Assembly: GCF_015207285.1 (NCBI RefSeq)
Contig: NZ_JADEXD010000035.1
Location: 1-46,941, forward strand
Origin: Tychonema sp. LEGE 07203
GTDB lineage: Bacteria; Cyanobacteriota; Cyanobacteriia; Cyanobacteriales; Microcoleaceae
Length of the DNA stretch: 46,941 nt
Direction: 5' to 3'
Numbering within the stretch: the first letter of the stretch is position 1; every line of letters starts with the position of its first letter. This document shows positions 42,463-46,941 of the stretch, piece by piece. Below the pieces are notes generated by a model. The model worked only from the letters and a program-made list of their open reading frames with translations. It did no database searches and was not told the DNA's origin. The position numbers and the translations under genes were made by a program.

Positions 42463-45400
42463 ATGGACGAACAGCGTCGCAAAACTGATGTTAATATGCT
42501 CCAAGTGCTGCTGGAAAATCCTGTGGACTCAGGAATAGATTTGATTTTGAAGACAGATTCAAAGTCGATCGACTTTGGCTTCGTGCAAACGCTTTACTTG
42601 GAAGTGCCGGCACCGACACCAGAAAGTTTGCTCAAAGCTGCAAAATTTTTCCAAAGGGCGATCGCACCCTTAGAATCTGTAAAGGGCAATCCTCAAACCG
42701 GGGTAGCATATCTGGTTTTTTTAGCAGAAGTATTGCAAGCAGTGGCGCGCAGCGGCGATTCGCACCACTTGTACTCGCTGCTGAGAAATAATTTAGACAA
42801 ACTCGATCATAATTTCGCAGAATTGCTGCGCTGCTGGGCAACTTTGATACTTCCTGCTGCCACTTCATCCGAGACGAGGCGGATTGCAGCTCTCATCGGC
42901 AATCTGAGCAACAAAATAGGGCGGTTTCCCCTCGGTAGCAAGGCTAATAATTTGGAAATCGAAATTGCCGGTTACGAAACTGTTGCTAAGGTGTTTACCC
43001 GCAAAGACTTTCCCCAAGAGTGGGCGGTGATGCAAAACAATTTGGGCAACGCTTACAGCGATCGCCCTAAGGGCGATAAGGGTCAAAATATCGAAATGGC
43101 GATCGCTTGCTTTGCAAATGCCCTAGAAGTGCGGACTCCCGAACAGTACCCATCTCAGTGGGCGACGCTGCAAAACAATCTGGGAAATGCTTACAGCGAT
43201 CGCCTCAGAGGAGATCCGGCAGACAATCTAGAACAGGCGATTGCCTGCTATCAAAACGCCCTACAAGTTCGCACCCGCGAAGCTGTCGGGGTAGAGTGGG
43301 CGAGCACTCAAAACAATCTCGGCCGCGCTTACAGCCGCCGGCTGCGGGGCGACAAAGCCCAAAATCTGGAACAGGCAGTCGCTTGCTACCACAATGCTTT
43401 GCAAGTTTACAACCGCAAGGTGTTTCCGCGGCGCTGGGCAACGACTCAAAATAATCTGGCAAATGCTTACTGCGACTTGCTTCCAGGCAACCGAGCCGAA
43501 AATCTCGAATACGCGGTAGCCTGCTATCAGAGAGCTTTGCAAGTGCGGACTCGGGAAGCTTTTCCGCTGCAGTGGGCGACGACTCAAAGGAATTTGGGCC
43601 GGGTGTTTATCGATCGGGCTAAAGGCGATCCGGTGGAAAATCTGGAAATGGCGATCGCTTGTTTTGACAATGCTTTACAAGTCTACACCCGGATCAAATT
43701 TCCCGATGCGTGGGCTTCGATCCAAACTTACCTCGGCAGAATCTACAGCGTGCGGGTGAAAGGGGATAAAGCCGAAAATATCGAAATTGCGATCGCCTGC
43801 TATCAAAATGCTTTGCTCTTTTGCAACCGCCAAAAATCTCCCGATCGCTGGGCAATGCTGTGCACCTACCTCGGCCGCGCTTTCAGCGAACATCTCAGAG
43901 GGGAAAAAAACCGCAACCTCAAAAGCGCGATCGCCTGCTATCAAAATGCCAGCCAAGTGTACACCAAACAGGCAGAACCCAACCGCTGGGCAATGCTGCA
44001 AATTTATATCGGGCGGGCTTTTGCGAAACTGGCAGAGGCGGACAACTCGTCCCACCTCGATCGGGCGATCGGCTGCTATCTGGGTGCCTCCAAAATCTAC
44101 ACTCGCGAAACCTACCCCTACCGCTGGGTTCAAATTGTATTTTATTTAGGTCAAGCTTACCGAGTTCGAGGCGAGTTGCTTCGCGCCTGCGGCATTTTTA
44201 GTGCTGCTATCGATACTGTGGAATTCTTGCGGGTTGAATCTGGGGTTGGTGCGGCCGATTTGGGCGATGTAAAAGTCAAATTAGCCAGCACCTGCACTGG
44301 ACTCTATAAATCTATGGTAGAAGTTTGCCTGGAACTCGGCACTACCCAGCCGGAATATTGCGCTAAGGCTCTGGAATACGCCGAACGCCACAAAAATCGG
44401 AATTTGGTAGAACTGCTGCTGAAATGCGACCTGACCCCCAAGGGCGACATTCCCGCAGCGGTGCTTGGCTCGTTGCAGTCGCTGCAACAGGAAATAGCCC
44501 GGGCGCAGCGGCACCAAGAACAGCGGCAGCCCGAGTTCAGCAATGCCTTGATTTGTGAAAGCGACAGCCGAGATTTGAGCAGCGGTTCTCTGCTGCCGAT
44601 CTCGGACTCGATCGACTTAAATCAATTGTGGCGGCAGTTTGATGGGTTGATTGCTCGATCGGTGCAGGCAAACGACCCTTTCTTCAGCTTAGCTCGCAAA
44701 GTTGAACCGATCGCTTTCGAGCAAATTCGCCAATTGTTGCCTGATGCCAATTGTGCCGCTGTGGTGTGGGCGAGTTTCGAGAATTTGCTGGTGGCTTTCG
44801 TGGTAGTTGCTGATGTGCCATATCCCGCCGTTCACCTGTGTTCGCCGGAAAATGCTTTGGCTGTCGAAAGTTGGGCCAGGCAGTACCTCAGCGCTTATTC
44901 CGAGCAAAAAGGTCGCTGGATCAATCATCTGCCGGCTCGGCTCAAACGCTTGTCCGCGCTGCTGGAAATCGATCGACTGGTGGCGCTGATTCCCCAGAAT
45001 TGCGATCGGCTGATTTTTGTGCCGCACCGATTTTTGCACGCTTTGCCCCTCCACGCTTTGCCTCTGGGAGTGAAAGAAGGGTTTGACGAGGGCGGGACAA
45101 GTTTTAAATCTGGGTGGAGTTCGAGCAGCGGTTTTGATGGGGAGGGGCACAGCGGTTCGGATTTTTCTCAAGGTTCGGCTTTTAGTGAGGTTTCAGCCGC
45201 AGCGGGTTATTTGCTCGATCGATTTGCAGGAGGAATTCGCTATGCTCCTAGCTGCGAGCTGTTGCGGTTGAAACAAATCGCGCGCAGCGCTGCTATTGGC
45301 AGGTACAGGCCGCGTTTGCAGCACCTTTTAGCAGTTCCTACTTTCACCAAAGATTCGCACTACAGCAACATTGAAATCGGCACTGTTTCTGAATATTTTT

Positions 45401-46035
45401 CCAGTACACAAATTTTGCGCCAGAAGCCGGCAATCGAACAAGCTTTTTCCCCGAAAACCGGGAAATTTCAGCAGAAAAAATGCGCTCACATTGCTTGTTT
45501 GAGTTTGCTGAATTTGGGCGAATCGTTGAAATCCGCTGTGTTTTTGAGGAATGACTCTGTGAGTTTGGCAGAAATTTTTAATTGGGATTTTCGGCAATAC
45601 TTTTTAGTTACTTTATCGGCTTGCAAAATTGCGGGCGATTCCCTCGGCACTGCAGAAGATTTTGTCGGTTTGTCGGCGGGTTTGTTGTATGCTGGTACGT
45701 CTAGTGTAGTCAGCAGTCTGTGGAGGGTGAACGATATTTCGACGCTGCTGCTGACGAGAAAATTTTATGAAAATCTCGGGCGGTTTCCTCGGTTGCAGGT
45801 GGGGGATGTGGCGATGGCGCTGATTGAGGCTCAAAGGTGGCTGCGGGATTTGACTGGCGAGGAATTGGAGGTGTTGCTGGCGGATTTTCAACCTCAAATT
45901 TCGCAAACGTTCGATCGGCTTTCTCAAAGTTCTCGGCTGATTGCAGAGGCATCTTTGCAGCAAATTCGCAACCGCAAACCCTATCCTTTTGCTAATCCTT
46001 ATTATTGGGGAGCTTTTACTGCAGCTGGGGTTTAG
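42463..46035 (+). CDS. TPR-CHAT protein (HetF-like caspase-fold protein)
   Basis: A 1190-residue protein. After an N-terminal helical region, nine TPR-type units of exactly 46 residues run from about residue 187 to 600, each opening with a Trp and carrying NNLGxAYSDR and IACYxNALQVxT. Then comes a coiled-coil linker (LGSLQSLQQEIARAQRHQEQRQ) and a C-terminal CHAT domain from about 740. In the CHAT domain the Cys motif is LSACKIAG (C1054), but the His motif reads HIACLS (1009-1014) where HFACHG is expected, so catalytic His and Gly are Leu and Ser. ATG 42463 is preferred over a TTG at 42412. Likely a scaffold, possibly regulatory. Confidence 0.88.
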   Translation: MDEQRRKTDVNMLQVLLENPVDSGIDLILKTDSKSIDFGFVQTLYLEVPAPTPESLLKAAKFFQRAIAPLESVKGNPQTGVAYLVFLAEVLQAVARSGDSHHLYSLLRNNLDKLDHNFAELLRCWATLILPAATSSETRRIAALIGNLSNKIGRFPLGSKANNLEIEIAGYETVAKVFTRKDFPQEWAVMQNNLGNAYSDRPKGDKGQNIEMAIACFANALEVRTPEQYPSQWATLQNNLGNAYSDRLRGDPADNLEQAIACYQNALQVRTREAVGVEWASTQNNLGRAYSRRLRGDKAQNLEQAVACYHNALQVYNRKVFPRRWATTQNNLANAYCDLLPGNRAENLEYAVACYQRALQVRTREAFPLQWATTQRNLGRVFIDRAKGDPVENLEMAIACFDNALQVYTRIKFPDAWASIQTYLGRIYSVRVKGDKAENIEIAIACYQNALLFCNRQKSPDRWAMLCTYLGRAFSEHLRGEKNRNLKSAIACYQNASQVYTKQAEPNRWAMLQIYIGRAFAKLAEADNSSHLDRAIGCYLGASKIYTRETYPYRWVQIVFYLGQAYRVRGELLRACGIFSAAIDTVEFLRVESGVGAADLGDVKVKLASTCTGLYKSMVEVCLELGTTQPEYCAKALEYAERHKNRNLVELLLKCDLTPKGDIPAAVLGSLQSLQQEIARAQRHQEQRQPEFSNALICESDSRDLSSGSLLPISDSIDLNQLWRQFDGLIARSVQANDPFFSLARKVEPIAFEQIRQLLPDANCAAVVWASFENLLVAFVVVADVPYPAVHLCSPENALAVESWARQYLSAYSEQKGRWINHLPARLKRLSALLEIDRLVALIPQNCDRLIFVPHRFLHALPLHALPLGVKEGFDEGGTSFKSGWSSSSGFDGEGHSGSDFSQGSAFSEVSAAAGYLLDRFAGGIRYAPSCELLRLKQIARSAAIGRYRPRLQHLLAVPTFTKDSHYSNIEIGTVSEYFSSTQILRQKPAIEQAFSPKTGKFQQKKCAHIACLSLLNLGESLKSAVFLRNDSVSLAEIFNWDFRQYFLVTLSACKIAGDSLGTAEDFVGLSAGLLYAGTSSVVSSLWRVNDISTLLLTRKFYENLGRFPRLQVGDVAMALIEAQRWLRDLTGEELEVLLADFQPQISQTFDRLSQSSRLIAEASLQQIRNRKPYPFANPYYWGAFTAAGV

Positions 46036-46127
46036 TCATTGGCGATCGGGCTTCTTTTTCTATGTTTGGGCAGGAATAGTTAGTTTTGACATACTCTTTT
46101 AGTATCGTTGCAAGCGTGAAAAATGTA

Positions 46128-46169
46128 CGTGAAGCGTAGCTATCCCGTAGGGAATCGCCCTCCGGGATT
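46128..46169. repeat. Palindromic repeat inserted in the NB-ARC frame
   Basis: The unit contains GAAGCGTAGCTATCCCGTAG and GGAATCGCCCTCCGGGATT, with ATCCCG (46142) matched by CGGGAT (46163). It resembles a dispersed cyanobacterial repeat containing TAGCTACGCTTCACG. Its length is compatible with keeping the frame, and the surrounding protein resumes family-like sequence on both sides. Confidence 0.65.
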
Positions 46170-46779
46170 TTTTCAATTAACGAACGCCTTCCCAAGGATT
46201 GCATCACTTGCAAAAATTGCGATCGGGATAATCGCAGATTCTCTGGCACTTTTGAGATGGAAACTGGCGCGGCTTCACTCGCTAGCCATGACATTACCTG
46301 TTTTTCCGACTCGGATAAGCGATTAAATGGCTGATGCAGTAAAGATCCTAAATCGCCTAAAAATAGTGGATCGTCAGACAAAAATTCCGAGAGGCTGCCG
46401 TTAAACAAATCTTGAATCATTGTAGCAACTATTTTCAACCACAAGGGATTGCCTTTGTATTGTTCAATTAGTTCTGACCATTTTTCATGTTCAGCTAAAC
46501 CTTTTTCTCTGAGGATTTCCCCCGCTACCGCACCTAAACCATTCAGTTGTAACGATCGCACTGGTTGGTTTTTGCCTTCTAATACGGCAATTTCTCTGGG
46601 TGTTTCCCAACTGAGCAACACTAAGCAACTGTTGTGAGATAATTCTGCTACTTGTCGAAATAGCGTGCCGTAATCTTCATATCCAGGTTGGTAATTGCCA
46701 GCGAGTTGTCCGCTGCTATTTACCATTTGTACGTCATCGAGTATCAGCAGACAGCGGTATTTTTGCAAATTGTTCAGTA

Positions 46780-46804
46780 GGGGCAATCCCCCCGTGGTTG
46801 CCCC
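46780..46804. repeat. GGGGCAA/TTGCCCC palindrome at the NB-ARC truncation point
   Basis: GGGGCAA and TTGCCCC enclose TCCCCCCGTGG. This type of element is a common cyanobacterial intergenic repeat. It sits exactly where NB-ARC homology begins on the minus strand, so it marks the break that removed the P-loop. Confidence 0.7.
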
Positions 46805-46854
46805 TTCTTCTGGGCAGGGCGGTTTCATTCTCGGGTGCGATCGCACAAAGTAAA

Positions 46855-46891
46855 AGCGGTCGCCCGGATGATAAAATCTCGATCGACCGCT
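46855..46891. repeat. Inverted repeat AGCGGTCG/CGACCGCT
   Basis: An 8+8-bp perfect inverted repeat with a 21-base spacer lies just outside the broken NB-ARC gene. With the neighbouring GGGGCAA palindrome it suggests several repeats piled up at this site. Nothing else is recognisable to the window end. Confidence 0.6.
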
Positions 46892-46941
46892 CTCATAACA
46901 AATATATATGCTAACTTTAATCGCATTTCTGCAAAAAGTCA

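Larger units (their letters stand above)
46016..46846 (-). pseudogene. Truncated NB-ARC ATPase gene
   Basis: The frame encodes the Walker B half of an NB-ARC/STAND ATPase: YRCLLILDDVQMV, then CLVLLSWETPREI, YKGNPLWLKIVATMI, FNRLSESEKQVMSWLA and SLGRRSLIEK. The P-loop half is missing; sequence ahead of NNLQKYRCLL is a palindromic repeat (46780-46804) and unrelated DNA. Near the other end, a repeat is read in frame as PEGDSLRDSYAS between SLIEK and FFTLATILKEYV. The gene ends 20 bases into the convergent TPR-CHAT gene, so its C-terminus is probably also lost. STAND ATPases of this type usually carry WD40 or TPR sensors. Confidence 0.75.

Overview
The window looks like chromosome from a filamentous, non-heterocystous cyanobacterium of the Microcoleus/Oscillatoria/Phormidium kind. 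Reasons: dense HIP1-type GCGATCGC octamers, many heptanucleotide STRR arrays in the intergenic spaces, a Rubisco activase carrying a small-subunit-like domain, small proteins resembling cyanobacteria-only families, a TPR-CHAT protein, and abundant two-component proteins. No rRNA, tRNA or CRISPR array was recognised.

Layout. (1) 44-1003: a DUF362 protein. (2) 1471-21315: a large exopolysaccharide/O-antigen type locus. The minus-strand part holds a WecG/TagA/CpsF transferase, a CDP-sugar-epimerase-like SDR, three GT4 and two GT2-like glycosyltransferases, two further transferase-like proteins, two tandem Wzx-type flippases and a Wzy/O-antigen-ligase-like membrane protein. One FkbM methyltransferase lies among them on the plus strand. 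Divergently transcribed from this block are the export genes, a Wza-like SLBB protein and a Wzc/GumC-like tyrosine autokinase. (3) 21652-25980: a PilH/CheY-like response regulator, a coiled-coil protein and a large hybrid histidine kinase. (4) 26522-32125: an island bracketed by decayed transposable elements. It carries a Crp/Fnr regulator, a quinol-type nitric oxide reductase (norB) and a plastid-terminal-oxidase-type alternative oxidase, with a perfect FNR/DNR-like palindrome in front of norB. (5) 32163-41935: housekeeping genes, namely trpC, a class V aminotransferase, two small cyanobacterial proteins, a DUF192 lipoprotein, an OmpR-type regulator that may be NblR, ribokinase, Rubisco activase and argD. 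They are separated by repeat-rich spacers. (6) 42463-46846: a 1190-residue TPR-CHAT protein facing a broken NB-ARC ATPase.

How parts fit together. The transferases would build a lipid-linked repeat unit, the flippases would move it across the membrane, the Wzy-like protein would polymerise it, and the Wza/Wzc pair would control export. No initiating phosphoglycosyl transferase is visible, so it must be elsewhere. In the island, norB would reduce NO with electrons from the quinol pool, while the di-iron oxidase, which has no haem, could keep quinol oxidation running when haem oxidases are NO-inhibited. The FNR-like site suggests both are switched on by the adjacent regulator.

The most striking signals are the Crp/Fnr-qNOR-PTOX module between IS relics, and several footprints of genome rearrangement. 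These are a second 3' end of the epimerase gene, a duplicated flippase with a relic of its downstream gene, an in-frame repeat inside the NB-ARC gene, a dispersed repeat read as the C-terminus of ribokinase, and a 470-bp STRR array. The CHAT domain has lost its expected catalytic His-Gly. All homology statements come from reading the sequence and remembered family features; no search was run.
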